The notes beneath the pieces were generated by a model. The model was not told the DNA's origin, made no database searches, and was given only the letters and a program-made list of their open reading frames with translations. Source: an uncultured Bacteroidales bacterium (lineage in GTDB: Bacteria; Bacteroidota; Bacteroidia; Bacteroidales; Bacteroidaceae). Taken from it: 64,000 nucleotides of DNA. The stretch spans positions 1-64,000 of the forward strand of contig CADAEK010000010.1 in NCBI GenBank assembly GCA_902786925.1, given 5' to 3'. Positions 7,539-16,573 of this stretch are shown here, piece by piece (within the stretch, counting starts at the first letter, position 1; every line of letters begins with the position of its first letter). Position numbers and translations under genes: made by a program.

Positions 7539-9896
7539 ATGAAAAAGATTATCTATCTGTTATCGCTGGTCACAGCCATGATGGCTGCATCGCCAGCACA
7601 GGCCCAAACCGCACAAGGCACATTCGAGGCAGGCACCGGCACATTCCTGCTCAATGGCAAACCTTTCGTGGTGAAAGCAGCTGAAATCCATTACCCACGC
7701 ATTCCAAAAGCATATTGGGAACATCGCATCAAGATGTGCAAGGCGCTGGGCATGAACACCGTGTGCATCTACATCTTCTGGAACATCCACGAGCAGCAGG
7801 AAGGCAAGTTCGACTGGAGCGGTAACAACAATGTGGCAGAGTTCTGCCGACTGGCACAGAAGAACGGCATGTACGTCATTGTCCGCCCTGGACCTTATGT
7901 ATGCGCAGAATGGGAAATGGGCGGTCTGCCTTGGTGGCTCTTAAAGAAGAAGGATATTAAACTTCGCGAGCGCGATCCTTACTTCATGGAGCGTGTCAAA
8001 ATTTTCGAAACAGAAGTTGGCAAGCAGCTCGCACCACTCACCATCCAGAACGGAGGCCCTATCATCATGGTGCAGGTTGAGAACGAATACGGTTCATACG
8101 GAGTTGACAAGGCATACGTAAGTGAAATCCGCGATTGCCTGCGCTCTGTCGGATTCGACAAGGTAGCCCTCTTCCAATGTGACTGGTCCAGCAACTTCCT
8201 TAACAATGGTCTTGATGACCTTATTTGGACCATGAACTTCGGCACTGGTGCCAACATCGATGACCAGTTCCGTCGTCTTAAGGAAGTTCGCCCTAACTCC
8301 CCTCTGATGTGCTCCGAGTTCTGGAGCGGATGGTTCGACAAGTGGGGCGGAAAGCATGAGACACGCTCGTCCAAAGACATGGTGGATGGACTTCGCGAAA
8401 TGCTTGACAAGAACATTTCCTTCTCCCTCTACATGACCCACGGAGGCACCTCGTTTGGACACTGGGCAGGAGCTAATTCTCCTGGCTTCGCGCCCGACGT
8501 AACTTCCTACGATTACGATGCCCCCATCAACGAATACGGACAGGCTACCCCCAAGTTTGACGAGCTGCGTGCCATGCTGCAGAAATACACCGACAAGAAA
8601 CTACCTGCAGCTCCCAAGCCACTGCCTATCATTACCGTACCTACCATTACCTTCAAGGAGTACGCTCCCCTCTTCGAGAACCTCCCCAAAGTCATCCTCT
8701 CCGAGCAGATCAAGACCATGGAAGAGTTCGATCAGGGCTGGGGCTCCATCATGTACAGCACATTCCTCCCCAAGAATGACGGGCAGAGCAAGCTTCACAT
8801 CGGAGGAGGCCACGACTACGTGCAAATCTTCCTTGACGGAAAATACATCGGTGCCCTCGACCGCCGCAACGGAGACAAAGACATCACCCTACCCTCCACA
8901 CGTCGTGGAGCACGTCTCGATATCCTTGTTGAGGCTATGGGCCGCATCAACTTCGGGCGCGCCATTAAGGACTTCAAAGGTATCGAAGGCACCGTTGACC
9001 TGACCATCAACATTGACGGCAACGACTTCACCTCACACCTCAAGCGCTGGGCCACCCGTCTCTTCCCCGACACCTACGAGTTCTGCAAGCAGCAAGTCTA
9101 TAAGCCCCTCACAGAAGCCAGCCCTCGTCACAACGGTGACCGCATCCCCGGCTACTACCGCGCTACCTTTAACCTGAAAAAGACTGGCGACACCTTCCTC
9201 AACTTCGCTACCTTCGGCAAGGGCCTCGTCTATGTCAACGGGCATGGCCTCGGGCGCATATGGGAAATCGGTCCTCAGCAGACCCTCTACTGCCCAGGCT
9301 GTTGGCTCAAGAAAGGCCAAAACGAAATCATTGTTCTTGACATTATCGGCCCCAACGAAGCCAAGAGCGAAGGACTTGCTAAGCCCATCATCGACCAACT
9401 ACAAAAGGCCGAGCCGCCCATCCACCGCACCGAAGGCCAGAACCTCAACCTCAATGGTGAGACTCCTGTGGCAGCAGGCACCTTCAAGGCCGGCAACGGA
9501 TGGCAGGAAGTAAAGTTCTCTGCTCCACAGACAGGCCGCTATGTATGCCTCGAAGGGCTGAACAACCACAATGGTGACGAATACGCCTGCATAGCTGAAC
9601 TTTACTTGCTCGATGCCAACGGAGAACGTCTATCACGCGAACCCTGGCGCATCTCTTATGCCGACAGCGAAGACATCGTCACAGGCAACCGAGCAGGTGA
9701 CAAAATCTACGACCTGCAGGAATCTACTTTCTGGTCCACCGTCAAGGGAGTCAAATTTCCCCACCAAATTGTAATAGACCTCGGTAAGGAGCACACCATC
9801 ACCGCACTTCAGTACCTACCCCGCATGGAGAGCAACGTACCTGGAGCCATTAAGGATTACAAAATCTATGTTAAATCCCAAACGTTCAAATACTGA
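7539..9896 (+). CDS. Secreted GH35 beta-galactosidase with C-terminal F5/8C-like module
   Basis: A 785-residue exported glycosidase. A signal peptide (MKKIIYLLSLVTAMMAASPAQAQ) is followed by the GH35 barrel. It shows GPYVCAEWEMGG at about 118-129, the acid/base Glu in VENEYGSYG near 180 and the nucleophile Glu in CSEFWSGWF near 259. Beta-sandwich domains follow, and the last 130 residues resemble a discoidin/F5-8C (CBM32-type) carbohydrate-binding fold. GH35 enzymes remove terminal beta-galactose from glycans; no lipobox is seen, so it is likely periplasmic. Codons are strikingly rich in C at the third position, as in rpsA, which suggests strong expression rather than transfer. It is a single-gene unit with its own promoter and terminator; no SusC/SusD pair is nearby. 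Confidence 0.94.
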   Translation: MKKIIYLLSLVTAMMAASPAQAQTAQGTFEAGTGTFLLNGKPFVVKAAEIHYPRIPKAYWEHRIKMCKALGMNTVCIYIFWNIHEQQEGKFDWSGNNNVAEFCRLAQKNGMYVIVRPGPYVCAEWEMGGLPWWLLKKKDIKLRERDPYFMERVKIFETEVGKQLAPLTIQNGGPIIMVQVENEYGSYGVDKAYVSEIRDCLRSVGFDKVALFQCDWSSNFLNNGLDDLIWTMNFGTGANIDDQFRRLKEVRPNSPLMCSEFWSGWFDKWGGKHETRSSKDMVDGLREMLDKNISFSLYMTHGGTSFGHWAGANSPGFAPDVTSYDYDAPINEYGQATPKFDELRAMLQKYTDKKLPAAPKPLPIITVPTITFKEYAPLFENLPKVILSEQIKTMEEFDQGWGSIMYSTFLPKNDGQSKLHIGGGHDYVQIFLDGKYIGALDRRNGDKDITLPSTRRGARLDILVEAMGRINFGRAIKDFKGIEGTVDLTINIDGNDFTSHLKRWATRLFPDTYEFCKQQVYKPLTEASPRHNGDRIPGYYRATFNLKKTGDTFLNFATFGKGLVYVNGHGLGRIWEIGPQQTLYCPGCWLKKGQNEIIVLDIIGPNEAKSEGLAKPIIDQLQKAEPPIHRTEGQNLNLNGETPVAAGTFKAGNGWQEVKFSAPQTGRYVCLEGLNNHNGDEYACIAELYLLDANGERLSREPWRISYADSEDIVTGNRAGDKIYDLQESTFWSTVKGVKFPHQIVIDLGKEHTITALQYLPRMESNVPGAIKDYKIYVKSQTFKY

Positions 9897-9897
9897 T

Positions 9898-9937
9898 CAC
9901 AAAAAAAGGGAGAGCGTGCGCTCTCCCTTTTTTTGTG
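9898..9937 (+). terminator. Strong intrinsic terminator of the GH35 gene
   Basis: A perfect stem of 15 bp, seven A's plus GGGAGAGC pairing with GCTCTCCC plus seven T's, around a GTGC loop. It starts two bases after the stop codon. Because the A-tract pairs with the T-tract, it also works on minus and could stop dinB transcripts coming the other way. Confidence 0.92.
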
Positions 9938-10089
9938 TTCTATTCAATCATCTCTGCCTATACGATCTCATCCTCACTATTTTAACCTTTTACGTTAAAC
10001 AAACATATCGTTTTGCGATAATAAAATAATGTATTAATTTGTCTCCAATTTAATTGTTTTGGTCCTATATTTCATGAATTAATAGTTTT

Positions 10090-11166
10090 CTAATCTTCAA
10101 ACTCCAGTTCAAGTTCTACCCATCGAGATTGCTTTGAGGGGTTGACACTTTTCTGATTGGATACACCAAGACCTATTAGACGAATGGGGTGAGAATGGAA
10201 TTCTATACCTTGCATGAGTTGCTTGGCTAAAGGGAGGATGGTGTCTTTGGTGGTAAGCACCTGTTCAACTGTCAAGCTACGGGTGATTTGCTGAAAATCT
10301 AAAAACTTGACTTTAAGCGTGAGGGTGTGGCCTTCAAACCGATGCTTTTCGATGCGATGCACCAATTCTAGGACAATCTGATAGAGATGTATGGTAACAG
10401 CTGCATTCTCGCTGATATCATCCTCAAATGTCTGCTCACAACTCACAGACTTACGCTCCCACTCTGAGATGACAGGACGATTGTCTATTCCTCGAGCAAA
10501 ATCGTAAAACAACTTTCCTACCTTGCCATACTCTTGTGTGAGCCGAACAAGTGGAACGTTTCGTAAATCAAGACCTGTGAAGATGCCCATACGGTGCATC
10601 TTTTCGGCTGTTTTCTGTCCAACTCCCCAGATCTTCTCAACGCGTAGTTTTGCTATGAAGTCAAGCGCACGATCTGGATGAATTACAGTCAAGCCATCAG
10701 GCTTACGCCAATCGGATGCTATTTTGGCCAAGAACTTGCAATAGCTGACTCCTGCAGATGCGGTCAATCCTGTTGTCTCTCGAATGCGTTGCTTTATCTC
10801 ACGTGCTATGTCCACCCCTAACTCCATGCCGCATTTGTTTTCTGTCACATCAAGAAAGGCCTCGTCTAAGGAAATGGGCTCTATCAGGTCAGTGTAATCG
10901 TGAAAGATTTCGTGAAGTTGTGCCGACACTTCCTTGTAGCGCTGAAAATGTGGCTCTACGATGATGAGCTGCGGACATAATCGCTTGGCCACTTGAATGG
11001 ATTGCGCTGAATGGACCCCGAATTTTCTTGCCTCATAGCTGGCTGTGGAAACGACACCACGCTCCGCATCGTGGCCCACTGCTATGGGCTTGCCACGAAG
11101 TTCCGGATTGTCGCGCTGTTCTACAGCAGCGAAGAACTGGTCCATATCAACATGAATAATCTTCAT
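10090..11166 (-). CDS. dinB: DNA polymerase IV (Y-family)
   Basis: A 358-residue error-prone translesion polymerase. The palm carries the catalytic carboxylates in IHVDMDQFFAAVEQ (D7 region) and SLDEAFLDVTE at about 99-109; GVVSTASYEARKFGV is the fingers motif, and an HhH motif VEKIWGVGQKTAEKM sits at about 176-190. The little-finger domain is present and the end lacks an obvious long clamp-binding tail. Its start overlaps the nhaC stop by four bases (ATGA), so it is the last gene of a co-transcribed group. No SOS box could be identified. Confidence 0.95.
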   Translation of the reverse strand: MKIIHVDMDQFFAAVEQRDNPELRGKPIAVGHDAERGVVSTASYEARKFGVHSAQSIQVAKRLCPQLIIVEPHFQRYKEVSAQLHEIFHDYTDLIEPISLDEAFLDVTENKCGMELGVDIAREIKQRIRETTGLTASAGVSYCKFLAKIASDWRKPDGLTVIHPDRALDFIAKLRVEKIWGVGQKTAEKMHRMGIFTGLDLRNVPLVRLTQEYGKVGKLFYDFARGIDNRPVISEWERKSVSCEQTFEDDISENAAVTIHLYQIVLELVHRIEKHRFEGHTLTLKVKFLDFQQITRSLTVEQVLTTKDTILPLAKQLMQGIEFHSHPIRLIGLGVSNQKSVNPSKQSRWVELELEFED

Positions 11167-12608
11167 TCATTCAAGTTTGGCTTGCGCAGTCGTTTGATTT
11201 TCCAACCCATAGCCGCCATGAAGAGTGTCATGAGCGGGCTGATGATGTTGAAGAAGCAGTATGGTAGGTAGGTCAATGTGGGAACACCAAGCACTGCTGC
11301 CTGGGTCATACCACAAGTGTTCCATGGAATGAGTACGGAGGTGACCGTAGCTACGTCTTCAGTTGTGCGGCTGAGAAGACGAGATTCAAAACCCTGCTTG
11401 CGATAGGCATCACGATACATGTCGGCTGTGAGGACAATAGAGATGAACTGGTCGCCTGTGGTGAGGTTGAGGAAAAGGCCCGTGCATGTAGTGGCTCCCA
11501 CCAAACTAAAGCGGCTGCGGGCATATTGTATGATGATGCGAGTGATGGATTCTATCATGCCACTGGCCACCATAGCGGCACCAAAACACATCGCGGAAAT
11601 GATGAGCCAAATGGTGTTGAGCATTCCAGACATACCTCCTGTGGAGATGAGATTGTTGAGTGATTCATTTCCTGTATCAATCGCCGTGGAGCCGTAGTAG
11701 GTGACGGCAAGTCCCTTCGCCAATGACATGGCGGAAGACAGTTGTGTATCATCTGCTATCTGAACAAGAATATGGGGCTGAAGAATAAGCGCCATGATTC
11801 CAGCCATGATGGCTGAGGCGAAAAGCGTAATGACAGAAGGCACACGACGTAAGATGAGAAAGCCTGTAAGCACTGGTACAAGAAGAGTCCAAAGTGAGAT
11901 GTTGAAGGTGGCTACTAGTCCTCCAGTGTATTCAGCCACATGCAACTCTGCGTCTTCCCCATTGCCCAAACCTGCGATGAAGAAGATGGTGAGTGTGATG
12001 AGGAAGGTGGGCACCGTGGTGTACATCATGTAGCGGATGTGAACGAAGAGGTCGGTTTGAGTAGCCGATGAAGCGAGAATGGTTGTGTCGCTGAGAGGAG
12101 ACATTTTATCGCCAAAATAGGCTCCAGAGATGATGGCTCCTGCGGTCCATGCTGTACTGATGCCCAACGCCTCGCTGATGCCTAGCAAGGCTACGCCTAT
12201 CGTGGCGACTGTTGTCCACGAGCTGCCTGAAAGCAATGAAATCAACGCACAAATGACGCAAGCGCTGACTAGGAAGAACTGAGGTGACATGATTTGTACT
12301 CCATAATATATTAATGTGGGCACTACACCACTAATCATCCATGAACCAGAGAGCATACCGACGGCTAAGAGTATCAGCAGCGTGATGGCCACATTGCCGA
12401 TGGTCTTGGTGATACGCTGCTCAAATATGCTCCACGGCACCCGATAAACAATCATGGAGATGGCGATGCATACTGCCGTGCCAAGAATTAGGGCTATCTG
12501 ACTGCCCCCTAAGAGTGAATCGCTGCCAAACAGAGAGATTACTGTACTCAACAAGGTGATGAGCACAAGAACCGGAATGAGTGCAACGAGTGGATGTGGC
12601 TTCTTCAT
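11163..12608 (-). CDS. nhaC: Na+/H+ antiporter of the NhaC family
   Basis: A 481-residue inner-membrane protein with about eleven to twelve hydrophobic segments. Family signatures are LSGSSWTTVATIGVALLG near 145-162, SGAYFGDKMSPLSDTT near 180-195 (the ion-binding DKMSPLSDT signature) and the late VLIPWNTCG segment. NhaC-type antiporters exchange external protons for internal sodium; some relatives exchange malate/lactate. It precedes dinB with a four-base overlap and follows mltF by about 107 bases. Start ATG at 12608 gives a basic then hydrophobic N-terminus. Confidence 0.9.
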   Translation of the reverse strand: MKKPHPLVALIPVLVLITLLSTVISLFGSDSLLGGSQIALILGTAVCIAISMIVYRVPWSIFEQRITKTIGNVAITLLILLAVGMLSGSWMISGVVPTLIYYGVQIMSPQFFLVSACVICALISLLSGSSWTTVATIGVALLGISEALGISTAWTAGAIISGAYFGDKMSPLSDTTILASSATQTDLFVHIRYMMYTTVPTFLITLTIFFIAGLGNGEDAELHVAEYTGGLVATFNISLWTLLVPVLTGFLILRRVPSVITLFASAIMAGIMALILQPHILVQIADDTQLSSAMSLAKGLAVTYYGSTAIDTGNESLNNLISTGGMSGMLNTIWLIISAMCFGAAMVASGMIESITRIIIQYARSRFSLVGATTCTGLFLNLTTGDQFISIVLTADMYRDAYRKQGFESRLLSRTTEDVATVTSVLIPWNTCGMTQAAVLGVPTLTYLPYCFFNIISPLMTLFMAAMGWKIKRLRKPNLNE

Positions 12609-12715
12609 ATGAATTTAAAAAAATAAACTCCTTCTATCTATTTGATAAGATGGAGAAATGAAAAGAGGACTGGTGGGTGTCTATTGGCGGCAGGAGAGTT
12701 TCGTGCCTCCAACAG

Positions 12716-13900
12716 TTAATGGGTTATTTTTTGTTTATACAGGCTCCAGCGGGTACGTATGCTATTGACATAATTGTAGGTTTCGCTGCCCCGGAAGTAA
12801 CCATGAGCCACTTCTGGCTGATTGTAATAAGCCGAGGAACTCATCTTCAAGACAAAGGCATCTACATTGCCCAACCACACATCGGGATTCCTGCCATACT
12901 TCCGCGCTAAAGCACGAGCGTCGTCCACATGGCCTGCCCCAGCGTTGTAGGCCGCAAGGATGAAGTTGATGCGCTCTTCCGCATTTTTGATGGATGCGTA
13001 ATGGGAGTTGAGCTGAGCAATGAGTTTTGTGGCGCCGCGCACATTGCTGTTGGGATTGAATACCTCTGATGAAGATACGCCTACCTGGCGGGCTGTACCA
13101 GGCATCAGCTGCATGAGCCCCAACGCACCCATGTAGGACACGGCCTGCGGGTCGAAACTGGACTCTTGATAAGCCTGAGCTGCCAGCAAACGCCAATCCC
13201 ACCCACACTGCAGCGCATACTTCTTGAAGAGGTCATCATAGAGAGATATCTGTCCTTTGGCTGCATTAAGGATAGGAGCTGACACTTTGCGACGAGGAAT
13301 GTATGTACGCCCACCTCTTGATTTAACACGAATAGTTGTGTAGGCAAAGAAGTCTTTCTGATGTGCTTTCATCCACTGCGACAAAGAGGCAGAGAGAAGC
13401 GGCGAGTCTTTGCGGACGGCCCATGCTGCATGAGGACGCGGACGCAAGGTTGTGTCTCGCCGCTGCTGAGAAAGGCTGTCCATGAAAGTGGCGATTTCTG
13501 CTGCACCCACAAAATCCAGTTGAGCTTTGAGGGGATCTGCACAAGGAAGTTGGCAGGCAATGAAATCTCCTTCACCATTCTTCAATTTAGAAACCAAATC
13601 TCTCTGATTACGTGCAACTTCAACGCGGACACTTGCACCAATGCTTTGAGCATACTGACGCGCTATCATGAACTGCACTCCAAAGTGTTCACCCCGAAAC
13701 TCAAAATAGCTTTCAGGTCCATAAAGCGTAAGAACGATAAGCTCGCCATTCTCTTGAATGTCGGGCAAATCAAAGTGCGGATTGCCATCCTGGCTGGTTG
13801 CCACAAATGGAGACTGCTCAGCAGTATCACCTGGCTGAGTTTGATTACAGGCAATAATGCTGAGCAGTAGAAAGGACAGGATGCACCAACGAGTCAGCAT
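12716..13900 (-). CDS. mltF: MltF-like membrane-bound lytic murein transglycosylase
   Basis: A 394-residue lipoprotein: hydrophobic leader and lipobox ending in the Cys of SIIAC. Residues about 50-210 form a periplasmic solute-binding domain (SBP_bac_3 type). Residues about 230-380 form the SLT domain, with catalytic Glu in AAQAYQESSFDP, then GALGLMQLMPGTARQ and AAYNAGAGHV. The enzyme cleaves peptidoglycan glycan strands non-hydrolytically; in MltF the binding domain senses muropeptides. Its ATG lies one base after the stop of a 69-codon gene, which implies coupling. Confidence 0.92.
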   Translation of the reverse strand: MLTRWCILSFLLLSIIACNQTQPGDTAEQSPFVATSQDGNPHFDLPDIQENGELIVLTLYGPESYFEFRGEHFGVQFMIARQYAQSIGASVRVEVARNQRDLVSKLKNGEGDFIACQLPCADPLKAQLDFVGAAEIATFMDSLSQQRRDTTLRPRPHAAWAVRKDSPLLSASLSQWMKAHQKDFFAYTTIRVKSRGGRTYIPRRKVSAPILNAAKGQISLYDDLFKKYALQCGWDWRLLAAQAYQESSFDPQAVSYMGALGLMQLMPGTARQVGVSSSEVFNPNSNVRGATKLIAQLNSHYASIKNAEERINFILAAYNAGAGHVDDARALARKYGRNPDVWLGNVDAFVLKMSSSAYYNQPEVAHGYFRGSETYNYVNSIRTRWSLYKQKITH

Positions 13901-13901
13901 G

Positions 13902-14111
13902 CTATCCTTTACGCTGAGTGGGGCGGTTCTTCACACGCTGGCGAATTTCCGCCTTATGTTTGGCTGCCCCCGATTTGTGGGAGCCTGTCTGGTAGCCTTT
14001 CTTGCGAGCTTTGGTCTTCACCTTATTAGGATCTTCCTTCTTCTCGCTCTTGGCTTTGCCAAAGTTAATGCCATTCATGATGGCATATTGGATTTCGTTG
14101 TCTGAAGCCAT
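13902..14111 (-). CDS. Small basic protein, unknown function
   Basis: A 69-residue frame that begins three bases after the stop of the AICAR transformylase and ends one base before the mltF start. This exact fit is the best argument that it is real. The first 20 residues (MASDNEIQYAIMNGINFG) are neutral to acidic; the remainder is rich in Lys, Arg, Gly and Ser with no hydrophobic segment. This is the profile of an RNA- or ribosome-associated protein or a disordered linker, but I do not recognise a family. Confidence 0.65.
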   Translation of the reverse strand: MASDNEIQYAIMNGINFGKAKSEKKEDPNKVKTKARKKGYQTGSHKSGAAKHKAEIRQRVKNRPTQRKG

Positions 14112-14114
14112 ATT

Positions 14115-15296
14115 TTAATGGTGGAAAAGACGAATACCTGTGAAGGCCATCGCGATACCATACTTGTTGCAGGTCTCAATGACATTATCGTCACGAACAG
14201 AGCCACCAGCTTGTGCGATATACTGAACACCGCTCTTGTGCGCACGCTCGATATTGTCGCCAAATGGGAAGAAGGCGTCTGAGCCGAGGCAAACATTGGT
14301 GTTCTTTGCCAACCAAGCCTTTTTCTCTTCAGGGGTGAGAGGCTCTGGCTTTTCGGTAAAGAAGTTCTGCCAAGTTCCTTCGCGGAGAACATCTTCATAT
14401 TCGTCACCAATATACACATCAATCGTGTTGTCGCGGTCAGCACGGCGAATGTCGCTCTTGAATGGAAGCGCCAAGACTTTTGGGCACTGACGCAACCACC
14501 AAATGTCAGCTTTGTTGCCAGCCAGACGAGTACAATGGATACGGCTCTGCTGACCTGCACCAATACCGATAGCCTGACCGTCTTTCACATAACATACAGA
14601 GTTTGACTGAGTATATTTGAGGGTGATAAGCGCAATCTTGAGGTCGCGCTTCGCATCAGTTGGAATGTCTTTATTCTCTGTGGGAATGTTCTCAAAAAGA
14701 TTGTCGCCCGTCAAATCAATCTCATTGCGCCCTTGCTCGAAGGTGACACCAAACACTTGCTTGCGCTCGATAGGTGCAGGTGTATAGTTCGGATCCATCT
14801 TGATGACACAATAGGTACCATTGCGCTTAGCCTTAAGAATGTCCAATGCCTCTGGCGTGTAATCAGGAGCGATAACACCGTCGCTCACCTCGCGCTTGAT
14901 AAGTGTAGCAGTAGCTTCATCGCAGGTATCGGAGAGCGCAATGAAGTCACCGAACGAAGACATACGATCTGCGCCACGGGCACGAGCATATGCTGTAGCA
15001 ATAGGTGTAAGCGGAATCTTCACGTCATCCACAAAGTAAATTTTCTTCAAGGTATCGCTAAGCGGAGCGCCGACAGCAGCACCTGCAGGACTCACGTGCT
15101 TGAAGGATGCAGCAGATGGCATTCCTGTAGCAGCTTTGAGCTCCTTCACCAACTGCCAGCTGTTGAATGCGTCAAGCAAGTTGATATAACCTGGACGACC
15201 GTTAAGCACTTCTATAGGGAGTTCGCCCTCCTCCATATAGACGCGTGATGGCTTCTGATTAGGATTGCAGCCATACTTTAAAGCTAATTCTTTCAT
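14115..15296 (-). CDS. purH: Stand-alone AICAR formyltransferase (purH C-terminal domain only)
   Basis: A 393-residue enzyme for the penultimate step of purine synthesis, formylating AICAR with 10-formyl-THF. It begins MKELALKYGCNPNQKPSRVY, followed by NGRPGYINLLDAFNSWQLV. It carries the SFKHVSPAGAAVG motif at about 64-76 (the K-H catalytic pair) and ends with GIAMAFTGIRLFHH. The usual bifunctional PurH is about 510-530 residues; the N-terminal IMP cyclohydrolase domain is absent here, and no remnant precedes the start. The cyclohydrolase must be encoded elsewhere. A small gene and mltF follow with almost no gap. Confidence 0.92.
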   Translation of the reverse strand: MKELALKYGCNPNQKPSRVYMEEGELPIEVLNGRPGYINLLDAFNSWQLVKELKAATGMPSAASFKHVSPAGAAVGAPLSDTLKKIYFVDDVKIPLTPIATAYARARGADRMSSFGDFIALSDTCDEATATLIKREVSDGVIAPDYTPEALDILKAKRNGTYCVIKMDPNYTPAPIERKQVFGVTFEQGRNEIDLTGDNLFENIPTENKDIPTDAKRDLKIALITLKYTQSNSVCYVKDGQAIGIGAGQQSRIHCTRLAGNKADIWWLRQCPKVLALPFKSDIRRADRDNTIDVYIGDEYEDVLREGTWQNFFTEKPEPLTPEEKKAWLAKNTNVCLGSDAFFPFGDNIERAHKSGVQYIAQAGGSVRDDNVIETCNKYGIAMAFTGIRLFHH

Positions 15297-15359
15297 AAAA
15301 TTATTATCGAGTTCTAATTGTTTTGATAATTAATTTGCAGGAACCGCTGAGGTATCAAA

Positions 15360-16358
15360 CTAATGCAATTCATTAGCAGCTTTTGAATCACCCCATGAGG
15401 TATAGACGGAATCAACTTGGGGCAACAGGTGCAGCAATTCATCTGTACGTCCTGCTTCTTTTAAATATGTAGCGAATTCTATAATACCCTGTCCTGTTTG
15501 TCCATAATTCAACTTCATCGCTTTGGCAAATGCAGCATCAGCACCTGCTCGGTTGCCTGTGTGCAGCAGCACAAGAGCCTGCTTGACATATAGTCCACCT
15601 TCCCATTTTTCACGAACATTTTTAGTACATTCTGGTGAGGCTACTAACAAATTCACAGCTTCTTCTGTTGATTCGAGCCATGCCGCAGCTTTTTTATATT
15701 GCCTAGTGCTGACATAGGCATCTAAGGTGTTACAAGACAAACGAGCATAATCTTGAAGATTTGCATAATTCGGGTCTACATCTACCATCTGTTTCAAAGC
15801 AATATATGCCTGGCTGAAACAACGTTCTGCTGCATCTATATGGCCAAGCTGCATCTCGCAATAGCCCATTGCATTTAAAAGCAAAGCAACCCAGCGACGT
15901 CCTGCTTGCGACTGGTCTGCTTTTGATGCTTCGAATCCCAATGTAGCAACAGCCAATGCTTTTTTATATTCATGACGATTGATCATGGATGAAGCTAAAA
16001 GGTCAGCGGAACGGTAAAAGAGTTCTCGATTGTCGACAAGCAATTTATTGCCATCCAAAGCTTTCACAAGATATTTTTCAGTATTCTGTCGATCTCCTAT
16101 TTTATAATAAGTTAAAGCACGATAATAACTAATGCGTTGAGGAGATACGGCTTCGACTTCTTCCAAACTGTCTATCACTGACCAAGTTTGTTCTGTATGA
16201 GTAGCAATTCCAGCCACAACCGATGAGTCAATCTGCCTATTTCGTATGGAATCTGCTAAATGCTTGGCATGACCCGTTTTCCCAGTACATGCACTCAATG
16301 AAACAGAAAGCAACATTATGAAAAAAAACTTCCAATATAAAAAAGACTTGCGATTCAT
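15360..16358 (-). CDS. Lipoprotein with TPR-like helical repeats
   Basis: About 332 residues from the ATG at 16358, which gives a classic signal peptide ending in a lipobox (SVSLSAC). Longer frames start at 16373 or 16388; the promoter's expected start point near 16380 rules out 16388. The rest is helical and resembles tetratricopeptide units, for example AERCFSQAYIALKQM and GADAAFAKAMKLNYG, suggesting a protein-protein interaction scaffold at the outer membrane or periplasm. Function is unknown. The AICAR transformylase gene follows after 63 bases without a clear promoter, so they may be co-transcribed. Confidence 0.75.
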   Translation of the reverse strand: MNRKSFLYWKFFFIMLLSVSLSACTGKTGHAKHLADSIRNRQIDSSVVAGIATHTEQTWSVIDSLEEVEAVSPQRISYYRALTYYKIGDRQNTEKYLVKALDGNKLLVDNRELFYRSADLLASSMINRHEYKKALAVATLGFEASKADQSQAGRRWVALLLNAMGYCEMQLGHIDAAERCFSQAYIALKQMVDVDPNYANLQDYARLSCNTLDAYVSTRQYKKAAAWLESTEEAVNLLVASPECTKNVREKWEGGLYVKQALVLLHTGNRAGADAAFAKAMKLNYGQTGQGIIEFATYLKEAGRTDELLHLLPQVDSVYTSWGDSKAANELH

Positions 16359-16385
16359 GTTTATGTCATTCATCCTAATACTTGG

Positions 16386-16416
16386 CAAAGGTAATTAATT
16401 TAATTGATAATTCAAG
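16386..16416 (-). promoter_or_regulatory. Promoter of the TPR-like lipoprotein gene
   Basis: Read on minus: CTTG (16416-16413), 19 bases, TACCTTTG (16393-16386). Transcription should begin near 16380, which favours the internal start codon at 16358. Confidence 0.65.
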
Positions 16417-16518
16417 ATTAGTAACAAACTATTTTATGTTACGACTTACTTTTTTGTAAAAAAACGTCGCAAAAAGCAAATTGTCCGTTGTCTATTATCA
16501 ATTATCAATTTAAAGTTG

Positions 16519-16526
16519 TACCTTTG
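16519..16526 (+). promoter_or_regulatory. -7 element for the acidic-tail protein gene
   Basis: TACCTTTG, 47 bases before the start codon. No TTTG at standard -33 distance. The DNA just before it carries short TCAATTATCAATT heptad-like remnants. Confidence 0.55.
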
Positions 16527-16573
16527 CCCCGTTTTTACACTAAGCTTCAATCACAGATTTTATTATAAAAGAC

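Noticed and set aside
7539-9896. Recent transfer of the GH35 gene, because of its C-rich third positions
   Set aside because: rpsA and other highly expressed genes show similar strong bias. No mobile element, integrase or flanking repeat is present.
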